A stretch of 64,000 nt of DNA from Pseudomonadota bacterium (GCA_018821535.1 JAHJLV010000041.1:62001-126000); one strand, 5' to 3'. Counted from the stretch's first letter, positions 53,210 to 63,445 are shown. Program-made: numbers and translations. The notes: generated by a model not told the origin, from the sequence alone.

Positions 53210-55486
53210 TTATGACGGGATTTTTTTTAATGTGTACTTGCAGTCTTTTGCCGGACATTTTAAAAATTTGCCGTCTTTTTTGGTTTCTTTTTCAACCAGA
53301 AAAGGAGAATCACAATCCGGGCAGGGCTCATTGACAGGTTTATCCCAGGATGCAAATGTGCAGTCCGGATAGTTTGAGCATCCGTAAAATACTTTCCCCC
53401 GTTTTGATTTTTTTTCAACAATGACTCCGGAACAGTTGTCTTCAAAACAACTGACACCGATTTCCTGACCATTGGACTGACCGGCAATTGATTCGGTGTG
53501 TTTGCAGTCCGGGTATCCGGTACAGGCCAGGAACATGCCAAAACGACCTTCTTTTTGTACCATTGGCTTGCCGCATTTAATACAGTCTTTGACTTTTGTA
53601 TTGTCCACGATTTTTTCAACAATTGAAAGATTGCCTTTTTCATCCCTTGAATAGTTGCTGGTGAATGAACATTCAGGATACGCGGTGCAGGCAAGGAAAT
53701 GACCATTCCGGCCGATTTTGATATTCAATGGCTTTCCGCAGGACGGACATTTTAAAGGCGTGGGAACACCAACCCCCTTTACACTGGTCATGTTCTCTGA
53801 TGCATCATCCAGAAATTTTTTAAAGGATGCATAAAAATCTGTGAGCAGTTGAACCTCATTGAGTTTTCCCGCCTCCACATCATCCAGATTGTTTTCCATC
53901 TTTGCGGTAAAAGAAATATTCAAAATCTGAGGGAAGCATTCCACCAGAAGATCATTGACAATAAAACCCATTTCACTGGGAACAAAATACCGGTTGACCA
54001 GGTCAACATAGCCTTTATCCCGGATGACAGATAATATCGAGGCATAGGTACTGGGTCGGCCGATACCGTTTTTTTCAAGCTCTTTCACAAGAGAGGCTTC
54101 GGAAAATCGGGGTGGTGGTTTGGTAAAATGCTGTTTGGGAATAATCTTCAGTGTTTTTAGAACAGCGCCCTTTTCAACATCCGGCAGGGACTGAATATCT
54201 TTTTCAGTTGAATCATCTTCAAAGGAATATAAATTCATATATCCCTGGAATCTGACCGTGGAGCCGGAAACTGAAAACAGGTATTTTTCCCCGGCCGAAA
54301 TCAGGATGGTTTTTTGATCAATAATGGCCTGGGCCATCTGGGAGGCCACAAACCGTTTCCAGATCAGATCATAGAGTTTGAATTGATCCGGGCCTAAAAA
54401 ATTCTTGATTTTCTGGGGGGTATTAAAAACAGAAGTAGGCCTTATGGCTTCATGGGCATCCTGGGCTTTGTTTTTATTTTTAAAAAAACGGGGGGCCTTT
54501 AAGCTGAATTCTTCTCCCAGGGTCTGGGTGATCCAGGCCTGGGCATCATAGGCAGCTTCCGGTGCAATCCGCGTGGAATCGGTACGCATATAGGTGATCA
54601 GGCCTTCGGGACCGCCCGTGCCAAGTTCAATGCCTTCATATAACTGCTGTGCGACAACCATGGTTTTTTTTGCAGAAAACCTGAGACGGTTGATGGCATC
54701 CTGCTGCAGCTTGCTGGTAATAAAGGGCGGCAACGGATTTTTTTTAATGGTTTTTGTTTTAATTTCCTGAACAGTAAACGCAGCTTTTTCAAGATCAGTT
54801 AAAATTTCGGTGGCCTGGGTTTCATTGCTGATCTTTGCTTTTTTATCATTGATCTGAATAAGTCCGGCGTTAAATTCCGGTGGCAGCGCAGACATCAGAT
54901 CTGCACTGATCGTCCAGAACTCTTCAGAAATGAACTTTCGAATCTCCCGTTCCCGGTCACAAATGATTTTCACCGTTACCGACTGAACCCGTCCGGCACT
55001 CAGGCCCCTTTGAACCTTCTGCCATAACAGCGGCGAAATCTGGTATCCCACCAGGCGGTCCAGTTTGCGTCTGGCCTGCTGGGCATCATATTTGTGAACA
55101 TCCGGTTTGAGGGGGTGTTTAAGCGCTTCTTCTATGCCTTTCTGGGTAAGTTCATGAAAGAGTACCCTATGAAAATTTTTATTCTCTTTTTTCAGGATAT
55201 CCATGATATGGAAGGCAATGGCTTCTCCCTCACGATCCGGGTCAGGTGCAAGATATATTTCACTGGTTTCTTTTGCCATTTTTTTCAAATTGGCAATGAC
55301 CTTGGCCTTATCTTTTATATTGACATATTTTGCCTTGAACTGGTTGTCGATATCAATGCCCAGTGTCTTGACCGGCAGGTCACGGATGTGACCGGCACTG
55401 GCACCGATATTAAACTTTTTTCCCACATATTTTTTCAAGGTTTTAATCTTGGTTGGTGACTCAACAATGATCAGGGGTTTTGTCAA
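53210..55486 (-). CDS. topA: DNA topoisomerase I
   Basis: Type IA topoisomerase relaxing negative supercoils, 758 aa. N-terminal Toprim starts LIIVESPTKIKTLKKYVG with PDREGEAIAFH; the active-site Tyr299 is in TYMRTDSTRIAPEA. Four C-terminal zinc-finger-like modules follow, each with two CxxC-type Cys pairs (CPSCGKPLNIKIGRNGHFLA C; CIKCGKPMVQKEGRFGMFLA C; CFEDNCSGVI; CPDCDSPFLVEKE). The gene overlaps dprA by four bases (ATGA), so the two are translationally coupled. It ends 11 bases from the convergent histidine kinase stop. Confidence 0.96.
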   Translation of the reverse strand: MTKPLIIVESPTKIKTLKKYVGKKFNIGASAGHIRDLPVKTLGIDIDNQFKAKYVNIKDKAKVIANLKKMAKETSEIYLAPDPDREGEAIAFHIMDILKKENKNFHRVLFHELTQKGIEEALKHPLKPDVHKYDAQQARRKLDRLVGYQISPLLWQKVQRGLSAGRVQSVTVKIICDREREIRKFISEEFWTISADLMSALPPEFNAGLIQINDKKAKISNETQATEILTDLEKAAFTVQEIKTKTIKKNPLPPFITSKLQQDAINRLRFSAKKTMVVAQQLYEGIELGTGGPEGLITYMRTDSTRIAPEAAYDAQAWITQTLGEEFSLKAPRFFKNKNKAQDAHEAIRPTSVFNTPQKIKNFLGPDQFKLYDLIWKRFVASQMAQAIIDQKTILISAGEKYLFSVSGSTVRFQGYMNLYSFEDDSTEKDIQSLPDVEKGAVLKTLKIIPKQHFTKPPPRFSEASLVKELEKNGIGRPSTYASILSVIRDKGYVDLVNRYFVPSEMGFIVNDLLVECFPQILNISFTAKMENNLDDVEAGKLNEVQLLTDFYASFKKFLDDASENMTSVKGVGVPTPLKCPSCGKPLNIKIGRNGHFLACTAYPECSFTSNYSRDEKGNLSIVEKIVDNTKVKDCIKCGKPMVQKEGRFGMFLACTGYPDCKHTESIAGQSNGQEIGVSCFEDNCSGVIVEKKSKRGKVFYGCSNYPDCTFASWDKPVNEPCPDCDSPFLVEKETKKDGKFLKCPAKDCKYTLKKIPS

Positions 55487-56619
55487 TGGTGTTCCTCCCG
55501 GGTTGAATAATAATTACCCTGATGTCGTATGATTTTTTTATCCATTTCAAGATCAAACAGCATGGAAGACACCAACGAGGGTATCATGCCGCTTTTTTCT
55601 ATCAGCACATCTATATGAACAGGGTAAGGTTCAATTAAATTCAGTATCATGTTTTGATCGGATTTATTTTTATTATATTGAGTTGAAATTTTATTTTGTA
55701 AAGGCACAGGTATTATTTTTTCTTTTTCTGTATGTATAAAATGCTGAAGCTCGTCAATTACATCCATAGGGGTTTCAACCAGTTTGGCCCCCTGTTTCAA
55801 CAATGAATGGGTGCCTTCACTTTTTTTGGAGGCAATGCTTCCCGGAACAGCAAAGACTTCCCGGTTATATTCACCGGCCAGACGGGCGGTAATCAAAGAA
55901 CCTGATTTCTTGGCAGCTTCAACAATAATAGTGCCGCAGCAAAGTCCTGCAATAATTCTGTTCCGCTTGGGAAAATTTACCCCAAGGGGTTGAGCATCCA
56001 GTTTAAATTCACTGAAAACAGTTCCGGTTTGAGAAATGGTGGTATACAGGTCTTTGTTTTCCTTTGGATAAATGTGATTCAGTCCTGATCCCAGAACCGC
56101 TATGGTTTTTCCATCTGCTTTCAAAGCGCCTTTATGCGCTGCTGTATCAATTCCCCGGGCCATGCCGCTGACAACCTGGAATCCACTTTCTGCCAGTTTA
56201 AAGGCAAGGTTCCCGGCAGTATTTAACCCATAGGATGTTGCAGCCCTGGAACCGACAATGGCGATGCAGGGCGCACTGTTGTCCAGGGTTCCCATATATG
56301 TTAAAAAAGGGGGGGCATCAGCAATATGTTTTAGCAGCGGCGGATACTCCGGATCATTCAGTGTGACAATATTAATGTGTCTGCTGTACAGGCGTTCTAA
56401 TTCTTTTCTGGCTGCAGGTTCAAATGTTTTATACTGTGCAATGCCATCTAAAATTCTGGCGGACATTTTGTCTGTTTGTGATAATTGCTTTTTAGAAGCG
56501 CTTAAAATAGCCTCCGGTGTCTTAAAGTGATCAATCAGTTTTTTGTACATTGTATCACCCAGCATCGGGATTTCCCGAAGTATGAACCAGGGCAGATATG
56601 TATCTAAAAAATCAGGCAT
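55483..56619 (-). CDS. dprA: DNA processing protein DprA
   Basis: 378 residues. DprA binds incoming single-stranded DNA and loads RecA during natural transformation; it is widespread even in bacteria not known to be competent. N-terminal SAM-like/HhH region, then a Rossmann core with IAIVGSRAATSYGLNTAGNL, VSGMARGIDTAAHKGALKAD and GLCCGTIIVEAAKKSGSLIT. A C-terminal winged helix (ILNLIEPYPVHIDVLIEKSG) completes it. Coupled to topA, a pairing seen in many Proteobacteria. Confidence 0.95.
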   Translation of the reverse strand: MPDFLDTYLPWFILREIPMLGDTMYKKLIDHFKTPEAILSASKKQLSQTDKMSARILDGIAQYKTFEPAARKELERLYSRHINIVTLNDPEYPPLLKHIADAPPFLTYMGTLDNSAPCIAIVGSRAATSYGLNTAGNLAFKLAESGFQVVSGMARGIDTAAHKGALKADGKTIAVLGSGLNHIYPKENKDLYTTISQTGTVFSEFKLDAQPLGVNFPKRNRIIAGLCCGTIIVEAAKKSGSLITARLAGEYNREVFAVPGSIASKKSEGTHSLLKQGAKLVETPMDVIDELQHFIHTEKEKIIPVPLQNKISTQYNKNKSDQNMILNLIEPYPVHIDVLIEKSGMIPSLVSSMLFDLEMDKKIIRHQGNYYSTREEHH

Positions 56620-56632
56620 TCTGAATATAAGG

Positions 56633-57346
56633 TTATTTAAAGCTCCTTAATTTTTCCTGGGCTTTTTCTGCTGCAGGAGAAAAGGGATACTTTTTTAATA
56701 CCTGCGTCAAATAGTGGTGTGCACGATTTGTGTCGTCCATGGACAGATAGGAATATCCTGTTTTTAACATGGCATCGGGGACTTTTTCCGATTTGGGATA
56801 TTGAATGCCCAGACTTTGAAAAATTGAAATAGCCTGTTTATAATCCGAAAGAGAATAATAGCATTCCCCCAGCCAGTAGACCGCATTGTCAGCAAGGCTG
56901 TCTTTGGGGTGTTTTTTGAGAAATTCCGAGAACAGGTCAGCCGCTTTTTTATAATCTTCTTCAATTAACAGATTACGGGCTTTGGTATAAAGTACCTGGG
57001 CAGATTCTTTTTGAAGAGAAGAACTTTTAATTTTTTTTTGGGTCATTTCGGGTTTTCGGGCTTTTTCTTCCAGCATCTCGATCTTTTTTTTCAGCGCCTT
57101 GATCGTATCTTCAAGCTCAAGGATGGTCAGATCTTTTCTCTCCATTAAAAATTTTGAGTCTGCCTGGTCCTGTTTGAGTTCCATGACTTTAGATTCAAGT
57201 TCTGATATTTTCGCAGAATCGGAAGCCACGTCTGTCTTGTTTGTTTCCTTTGACCTGAAAGGATTCATGGCACTGCAGGAAACAAACAAAAGGCACAAAA
57301 GAACCAGCCCGAAATTTTTATAAAAAGACCGATAACAAAAATGCAT
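56633..57346 (-). CDS. CpoB/YbgF-like tetratricopeptide lipoprotein
   Basis: 237 residues. The lipoprotein signal has its acylated residue at Cys24 (LFVSC). A coiled coil of about 80 residues (AKISELESKVMELKQDQADS) is followed by three TPR motifs (YKKAADLFSEFLKKHPKDSL, YKQAISIFQSLGIQYPKSEK, NRAHHYLTQVLKKYPFSP) and the family ending EKAQEKLRSF. CpoB/YbgF coordinates peptidoglycan synthesis and outer-membrane constriction with Tol-Pal, usually lying next to pal; here tol-pal genes are not adjacent. The start at 57346, not 57424, gives a proper signal peptide and leaves four bases after the secF stop. Confidence 0.82.
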   Translation of the reverse strand: MHFCYRSFYKNFGLVLLCLLFVSCSAMNPFRSKETNKTDVASDSAKISELESKVMELKQDQADSKFLMERKDLTILELEDTIKALKKKIEMLEEKARKPEMTQKKIKSSSLQKESAQVLYTKARNLLIEEDYKKAADLFSEFLKKHPKDSLADNAVYWLGECYYSLSDYKQAISIFQSLGIQYPKSEKVPDAMLKTGYSYLSMDDTNRAHHYLTQVLKKYPFSPAAEKAQEKLRSFK

Positions 57347-57350
57347 GATA

Positions 57351-58382
57351 TTACCTTTTTGAAACAGCCAGAACAATGGGGCTTGCGACAAAAATAGAAG
57401 AATATGTTCCAATAACAATTCCAACTATCATTGCAAATGCAAAATTATGAATAATTTCACCGCCAAAGAAAAACAGTGCCAGCAGAACGATCAAGGTGGT
57501 AAAAGATGTTAAAAGTGTTCTTGAAAGGGTTCCATTGATGCTCTGGTTGAACAGTTCAGGCAGGACATCCGTGGTTTTAACCCCTTTTATATTTTCCCGG
57601 ATACGGTCAAAAACAATGATGGTATCATTCAAGGAGTACCCGATAATGGTCAGAAGCGCAGCGATGATCTGCAAGGAAAAATCAAGATCCAGAGCTGCAA
57701 AAATACCGACAGTGATAAGGACATCATGAATCAAGGCAACAATGGCACCCATGGCATATTTTAACTGCAACACCCAGAACAGAACCAGCGTGACAATCAA
57801 AGCCGCTGCAATCAGCCACATCATGCTCAGATTGAAAATGGACAGAAAATACACAACTGCCATCAAAGATCCTGCAGTGACAGCGGAAAGACCCCATTTG
57901 AGTTCAAACCGGCCTGAAATATAGATGGTGATAAACAAAAGAGAATAAAAAATGGCCAGCAATGCTTTGTTCTTCAAATCATTTCCCACCTGGGGACCCA
58001 CCATTTCCACCCTGCGGATATCCGGTTCAATACCTGTTGAACCTTTGACTGTTTCGGCAATTGCCGCGGCAAGCCCGTCACCGGAAGTTTCAGAATTGCT
58101 GGTGCGGATTAAAAACTGGTGGTCAGTGTCTTTTCCAAAATTTTGTACCGACGCATCGGTCAACCCGATTTCAGCAAGACCTGCTCTGATTTTTGAGATA
58201 GGCACTGAATCGGAAAATTTAATCTGGATGATGGTTCCACCGACAAAATCAATACCGTAATTGGGTCCTTTCTGAACAATGAGGGCCACAAGACTTGCCA
58301 GAATAAGAAACAGGGATATTGCAAATCCGATCTTTCGTTTTCCGATAAAATCTATATTGATATCAGATTTGATAAGCTGCAT
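57351..58382 (-). CDS. secF: Protein translocase subunit SecF
   Basis: 343 residues, six membrane helices. N-terminal FIGKRKIGFAISLFLILASLV, the periplasmic loop with YGIDFVGGTIIQIKFSD, then IIGYSLNDTIIVFDRIREN, the diagnostic SecD/F family motif. SecF works with SecD in proton-motive-force driven late steps of Sec export. It follows secD by 12 bases on the minus strand and precedes the CpoB-like gene. Confidence 0.95.
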   Translation of the reverse strand: MQLIKSDINIDFIGKRKIGFAISLFLILASLVALIVQKGPNYGIDFVGGTIIQIKFSDSVPISKIRAGLAEIGLTDASVQNFGKDTDHQFLIRTSNSETSGDGLAAAIAETVKGSTGIEPDIRRVEMVGPQVGNDLKNKALLAIFYSLLFITIYISGRFELKWGLSAVTAGSLMAVVYFLSIFNLSMMWLIAAALIVTLVLFWVLQLKYAMGAIVALIHDVLITVGIFAALDLDFSLQIIAALLTIIGYSLNDTIIVFDRIRENIKGVKTTDVLPELFNQSINGTLSRTLLTSFTTLIVLLALFFFGGEIIHNFAFAMIVGIVIGTYSSIFVASPIVLAVSKR

Positions 58383-58394
58383 TGTTTTTTCCTT

Positions 58395-59963
58395 TTATAT
58401 ACTTAAAGTTGAGGATTTTTTAATTTTAAGAACCATATCAAACAGTGCTTTTGAAAGTATCAGGGCAGTAAAAAGGCTTGCCACGATACCCAGAATCAGG
58501 GTGACGGCAAATCCTTTTATGGGGCCTGTTCCAAACTGATAAAGTACAACCGCCGCAATCAAAGTTGTGACATTGGCATCCAGAATGGTCAATGTGGCTT
58601 TGTCAAATCCTGCATGAACAGATGCCAGGGCTGTTTTCCCCGACCGGACCTCTTCTCTGATCCGTTCAAAGATAATGACATTGGCATCCACAGCCATACC
58701 TATGGTCAGAATGATACCGGCAATACCGGGCAGGGTTAAGGTGGCACCAAAGGCTGCAAGACCGCCGCCGATCAGAATGATGTTTATAATCAGGGCAGCA
58801 TCCGCAATAAGGCCTGCACCTCTATAGTAGATCAGCATGAAGATCACAACCAGTGTGCCGCCGATGGCCATGGACATCAGACCTGTCCGGATTGAATCAG
58901 CGCCCAGAGTGGGCCCGACAGTACGCTCTTCAATAATATTGACCGGGGTCCGCAAAGATCCGGCACGAAGCGCTATGGCAAGGTCTGTGGCTTCATTGGT
59001 GGTGAAATTTCCGGTGATGACCGCTTTTCCGCCAGCAATCCGGTTCTGGATAACAGGTGCGGAATAAACGGTTTTATCCAGAACAATGGCAAGCCGCCTT
59101 TTTTGATTTTCATCGGTTACACGGTCAAAAATTCTGGCACCTTTGCGATTAAATTCAATGCCGACCTGGGCCTGCTGAAATTCATCAAATTCCACCTTGG
59201 CATTTGTCAGCAGGCTGCCATCCAGAAGAATCCTTTTGTCAATCAGGTAGGGGATTTTTGTGGTCTGTCCGGAACCTGTAATTTTTGTTTCATAAAGAAT
59301 TTCATATCCGATGGGAGGCGTTCCATCTATTGCCGACTTGAGATCAGCAGTATCATTGACCAGTTGAAAAGTCAGGTGAGCTGTTTTTTCAAGCAGTTTT
59401 TTGGCTCTTTCAGGATCTTTGACTCCGGGCAGCTGAAGAAGAATCCTGTTTTTGCCCTGAATTCTGATATCCGGTTCTAAAACGCCGAATTCATCTATCC
59501 GGTTCCGGATGGTTTCAAGTGCCTGTTCCGTGGCCAGTTTTTTTATGTTTTCAATTTCTTTTTCTGAAAGGGCAAGCTTATAGGAAATGACACCATCCTC
59601 GGTATGGGTGCTTGGCGTTAGCAGATGGTTGAATTCTTTTGAAAGAAGGGTTTCAAAGACGGATTTGTCATCCCCTGTTTGTATTTTAGCCAGAATGGTG
59701 TTGTCATCCAGTCGGGATATCCCCAGGTGTTTGGCTTTCTGATCTCTTAATTCCTGTTTTAATTCCTGTATGGTCCTGTCCACTTCTGCTTCAACCGCTA
59801 TTTTTGTCTGAACCTCAAGCACAAGATGCATTCCTCCCTGAAGATCCAGCCCCAGATTTATTTTTTTATAGGGCCAGCAATCGAAATACGTGGGAAGCAA
59901 ACAGACTATGGCAGCCAGAATGACAATCAGAATAGCGATAGTTTTAACGGTAAACGGTTTCAA
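58395..59963 (-). CDS. secD: Protein translocase subunit SecD
   Basis: 522 residues. An N-terminal helix (IAILIVILAAIVCLLPTYFD), the large periplasmic P1 domain beginning NLGLDLQGGMHLVLEV, and the C-terminal membrane part with LTLPGIAGIILTIGMAVDAN VIIFERIREE (read across). Start TTG 59963 follows AGGAG eight bases upstream; there is no nearby ATG. Forms the SecDF complex with its downstream partner and, through YajC encoded upstream, associates with SecYEG. Confidence 0.95.
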   Translation of the reverse strand: MKPFTVKTIAILIVILAAIVCLLPTYFDCWPYKKINLGLDLQGGMHLVLEVQTKIAVEAEVDRTIQELKQELRDQKAKHLGISRLDDNTILAKIQTGDDKSVFETLLSKEFNHLLTPSTHTEDGVISYKLALSEKEIENIKKLATEQALETIRNRIDEFGVLEPDIRIQGKNRILLQLPGVKDPERAKKLLEKTAHLTFQLVNDTADLKSAIDGTPPIGYEILYETKITGSGQTTKIPYLIDKRILLDGSLLTNAKVEFDEFQQAQVGIEFNRKGARIFDRVTDENQKRRLAIVLDKTVYSAPVIQNRIAGGKAVITGNFTTNEATDLAIALRAGSLRTPVNIIEERTVGPTLGADSIRTGLMSMAIGGTLVVIFMLIYYRGAGLIADAALIINIILIGGGLAAFGATLTLPGIAGIILTIGMAVDANVIIFERIREEVRSGKTALASVHAGFDKATLTILDANVTTLIAAVVLYQFGTGPIKGFAVTLILGIVASLFTALILSKALFDMVLKIKKSSTLSI

Positions 59964-59986
59964 TCTAATGACTCCTGATAGATGTA

Positions 59987-60322
59987 TTATTTTTTTGTAT
60001 CTTGTTTTACAGCAGCAACGGTATCGGTAACCAATGCAGCGACATTCCCCCTGGAAATCTTGATTTTTACTTTTTCTGCAACTTCAAGCCCGATAGTGGT
60101 ATCATCAATACTCTGAATCGTACCGTAGATTCCACCGGAGGTAATGATTCGCATGCCTTTTTTAAGGTTGTTGATCATTGCCTGATGTTCTTTTGCTTTT
60201 TTCTGCTGGGGCCGGATCAAAAGAAAATAAAAAACAGCAAAAACCAGAATAAAGGGCAAAAACCCCATGATGCCGTCGAGTTGGCTGGTGGATTCACCTG
60301 CTGCATAAGCGATATTGATCAA
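59987..60322 (-). CDS. yajC: Preprotein translocase subunit YajC
   Basis: 111 residues with one N-terminal membrane helix (MGFLPFILVFAVFYFLLIRP) followed by the family motif QQKKAKEHQAMINNLKKG and the beta-rich DRITSGGIYGTIQ-like segment (RIITSGGIYGTIQSIDD). Accessory component of SecDF-YajC. It is the first gene of the yajC-secD-secF unit and has AAGGAGG before its start. Confidence 0.92.
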   Translation of the reverse strand: MINIAYAAGESTSQLDGIMGFLPFILVFAVFYFLLIRPQQKKAKEHQAMINNLKKGMRIITSGGIYGTIQSIDDTTIGLEVAEKVKIKISRGNVAALVTDTVAAVKQDTKK

Positions 60323-60421
60323 AATACGTCCTCCTTGTTTAGGGTCTCTTTATATAAAGTATAAAATTTAATTTTATTCTAATCTTAAAATTGTTTCAGA
60401 TACACAATACCTGGATGTATG

Positions 60422-61906
60422 TCAAGCCGGGTCTTTTTCTGAATGATGATTTAACACAATTTTATTTTCTCCGGACACCATATGGGGATCCCCTTCAATG
60501 GTGATGATAACATCTCGTTTGGATTCAATAAGAGACAGTTCCTCTCTTTTTTTATTTAACAGATAGCTTGCGACTTCGTTTGGAACAATACCAATGGCTT
60601 CTTTAACTTCAGTTTTGATGGTTTTTAAATTGAGCTGGCGCAAAAAGGCAAGACCCTGGGTTTCAACAGACGGGATCTGACCTCTGCCGCTGCAGTGTCG
60701 GCAGGGTTCATAACTGCCAAACGTGATGGAGTGTCTGATCCGCTGCCGGGACATTTCCAGCAGCCCGAAGGGGGTGATGCCGCCGACTTTTGTTTTTGCC
60801 TTGTCTGATTTTAAAAATTTTTTCATGCTTTTGGTGATTTCCGCTTTGTGCCGGCTTTCTCTCATGTCAATGAAATCAATTACAATCAGCCCGCCCATAT
60901 CTCTTAAGCTCAGTTGTCTTGCCACTTCTTCACAGGCTTCAAGGTTGGTGTGGAAGGCTGTTTCTTCAATATTTTTCTTTTTGGTGGATTTTCCGGAGTT
61001 CACATCAATGGAAACCAGGGCTTCTGTTTGTTCGATGACCAGAAAACCGCCGGATGGCAAAGGGACGGATTTTTTATAGATAGAAGCAATCTGATCTTCA
61101 AGCTGATATTTGGTGAAAATGGGTTTTTCACCTTTAAAAAATTTAACGATCTTTTTTTGTTTCGGGGCAATCAGACCTATAAAATCTTTGACTTCTTCGT
61201 ATACTTCAGGGTTGTCAATAAGAATTTCATTGACATCGGATGTGAAATAATCTCTTAAGGACCTGACGGCAAGTGTCTGCTCCTGATAGAGCAATGCCGG
61301 AGCAGTGTCATTGATCGCTTTTTTATCAATACTTTTCCATACCCGCATCAGTTCTTTCAAATCTGCATCAAGCAGGGTTTTGGTGGCATTCTTTCCTGCA
61401 GTTCTGACAATCATGCCAAAACCTTCAGGAACCTTGATTTTTTTCATGATTGAAATCAGTCTTTTTCGCTCGGCTTCATCATCAATCTTGCGGGAAACGC
61501 CTTTGGTGGAATTTCCGGGCATGAGAACAGAAAGTCGGCCGGGTAATGAGATAAAGGTGGTCAGCATGGCCCCTTTCTGATTAATGGGGTCTTTGGTGAC
61601 CTGTACAATCAGCTCCTGACCTTTTTTAATCAGATGGAAAAGCGCTTTTTCATGGCCGGAGACATCCTGGAAATAATCCTTATGGATTTCATTTTTCTGT
61701 AAAAAGCCATTTTTAGGTGCGCCATAGTCTACAAAAACCGCCTGCAGGCTCGGCTCAACCCGTGTCACAATACCTTTATAAATATTGCCCTGTGTGGCCT
61801 GCTTTGAAGTTGTTTCAATGTGAAATTGTTCAAGCTTATTGTCTTTTAGCGAGGCAATTCTGCTCTCATCGGGATCCAATGCATTGATCAGAATCTTTCT
61901 TGTCAT
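60422..61906 (-). CDS. Ribonuclease E/G family protein
   Basis: 494 residues, RNase G-sized. An S1 RNA-binding domain opens the protein (NIYKGIVTRVEPSLQAVFVD YGAPKNGFL, read across), followed by the 5'-sensor/RNase H-like region, the DNase I-like catalytic region with GGLIVIDFIDMRESRHK, and the zinc-link Cys pair CRHCSGRGQ. There is no long C-terminal degradosome scaffold, so this is the short form that processes rRNA 5' ends and mRNAs. Orthology to RNase E versus G cannot be decided on length alone. Transcribed in the same direction as yajC downstream. Confidence 0.92.
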   Translation of the reverse strand: MTRKILINALDPDESRIASLKDNKLEQFHIETTSKQATQGNIYKGIVTRVEPSLQAVFVDYGAPKNGFLQKNEIHKDYFQDVSGHEKALFHLIKKGQELIVQVTKDPINQKGAMLTTFISLPGRLSVLMPGNSTKGVSRKIDDEAERKRLISIMKKIKVPEGFGMIVRTAGKNATKTLLDADLKELMRVWKSIDKKAINDTAPALLYQEQTLAVRSLRDYFTSDVNEILIDNPEVYEEVKDFIGLIAPKQKKIVKFFKGEKPIFTKYQLEDQIASIYKKSVPLPSGGFLVIEQTEALVSIDVNSGKSTKKKNIEETAFHTNLEACEEVARQLSLRDMGGLIVIDFIDMRESRHKAEITKSMKKFLKSDKAKTKVGGITPFGLLEMSRQRIRHSITFGSYEPCRHCSGRGQIPSVETQGLAFLRQLNLKTIKTEVKEAIGIVPNEVASYLLNKKREELSLIESKRDVIITIEGDPHMVSGENKIVLNHHSEKDPA

Positions 61907-62057
61907 AAATTTTTCTCTTGAATAGGGTTGTTTATTCTTCTGTCCGTGTAATCAAAATATAATGATAAAAGTTTAAGTAGTAAATTGAATCAGCCAAGTC
62001 AATTTTTTTATTTTTCCGGGCATCAAAATCGTATTTTAAATTTAACCGTATCTGATT

Positions 62058-63443
62058 TTAAAACTTCATTTCCTTTTGTTTTAAAATATCAAAATAGGTC
62101 ATGATTTTCTCCACATAAATGACCGGTTCCCACCCTCTGGCATACCCGTACTTTGTTTTTTCATAATAATCGGATTTTGACAGCAGCGGCAGCACCTTTA
62201 CCAGGTTCTGCCATTTGGTGTCATCCAGGCCCTTGTTCCTGGCAATTTTCATGGCATCGGTAATGTGGCCGTAGCCAATATTATAGCTGGCAAGAGCAAA
62301 GACGGTTTTTTCATATTCATTATCAAAATGTTCAAAGTTTTTCATCATTTTATCCAGATATCCGATACCGGCCTGAATACTTTGTTCCGGGTTCAGGCGG
62401 TTCTCAATGCCCATTTCATCTGCGGTGACCGTGGTGACCTGCATCAGTCCCAGGACATTGGTAAAGCTTTTTGCCATCGGATTAAAATGGGATTCCTGGT
62501 AGACAACAGCTGCAACAAGTCTCCAGTCAAATCCGTATTTTTCAGATTCCTTGATGATGGTATCTTTAAACTGAGGCAAACGGGTTCTGATCCGCTGCTG
62601 GAACAGTTTGATATCAAAAAGATCAGAGTTTTCTATATTTGCATAGTATTTATCCGTAAGCTGGGTTAATTTGCCGGTCTGCATGGCATACAGAATAAAC
62701 TGGTTAATGGTTTTGAGCATTTCACTGTCATCCTTTCTGGCAGCCCAGGCAAGGGATTCTTTCCCCTGCAGGGGAATACCGACGCGGATATCCGGATAGT
62801 ACCGCTGACTTAAAAAAGCAATATTGGAATCCGACACAGTGAATTTTAATTCTTTGTCATTTACCATCCGGATCAGTTCCAGTGTGGGAATATTGTTGTG
62901 CAGGACATAATTGAGATCAATTCCTGATTTTATGAGCGTCCTGATCCTTGAGTGATAAGATGTCCCCCGCCGGACATGAAGTGTTCTGTCGTTCATGCTT
63001 TTAATACTTCTGGGCCCGTGGGTCAGTTTGTGATGGACAATATGCTGCTGGATGGTCATGTAGGGAATGGAGAAAATGGCCTTTTCAAGCCTTTCCCGTG
63101 TGATCGTCAGTCCGGCTGCGATGAAATCTCCTTTTTTATCATCAAGATAGGAAAACATATTATTCCAGCCGGGAGTGATGATATCTAAATCCACATTGAG
63201 AAAATCGGCAAATTCTTTTGCAAGGTCATATTCAAAACCGGCAGGTTGTCCATTGTAATAATAATAGGTATTGATTGAGCTGTTGGTGATAAGGCGCAGC
63301 ACGCCGTTCTTTTTAATTTTTTCCACTGTATTTAAATCAGAACCGATATCCTGTCGATGGATCAGAAAAGAAAAAAAGACAAAAAAGGCTAATAAGGACA
63401 GCAGATTTATGATGATGAAATACTTAAAATAAAAACGTTTCAT
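62058..63443 (-). CDS. Membrane-bound lytic transglycosylase MltF-like
   Basis: 461 residues. N-terminal membrane anchor (YFIIINLLSLLAFFVFFSFL) rather than a lipobox, a solute-binding-protein-3-like domain (GVLRLITNSSINTYYYYNGQ PAGFEYDLAKEFADFL, read across) and a C-terminal SLT domain with the catalytic Glu in VVYQESHFNPMAKS, then GLMQVTTVTADEMG and FALASYNIGYGHI. MltF cleaves peptidoglycan glycan strands and its regulatory domain senses peptide fragments. It starts two bases after the parC stop, so it is part of that operon. Confidence 0.92.
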   Translation of the reverse strand: MKRFYFKYFIIINLLSLLAFFVFFSFLIHRQDIGSDLNTVEKIKKNGVLRLITNSSINTYYYYNGQPAGFEYDLAKEFADFLNVDLDIITPGWNNMFSYLDDKKGDFIAAGLTITRERLEKAIFSIPYMTIQQHIVHHKLTHGPRSIKSMNDRTLHVRRGTSYHSRIRTLIKSGIDLNYVLHNNIPTLELIRMVNDKELKFTVSDSNIAFLSQRYYPDIRVGIPLQGKESLAWAARKDDSEMLKTINQFILYAMQTGKLTQLTDKYYANIENSDLFDIKLFQQRIRTRLPQFKDTIIKESEKYGFDWRLVAAVVYQESHFNPMAKSFTNVLGLMQVTTVTADEMGIENRLNPEQSIQAGIGYLDKMMKNFEHFDNEYEKTVFALASYNIGYGHITDAMKIARNKGLDDTKWQNLVKVLPLLSKSDYYEKTKYGYARGWEPVIYVEKIMTYFDILKQKEMKF

Positions 63444-63445
63444 AT

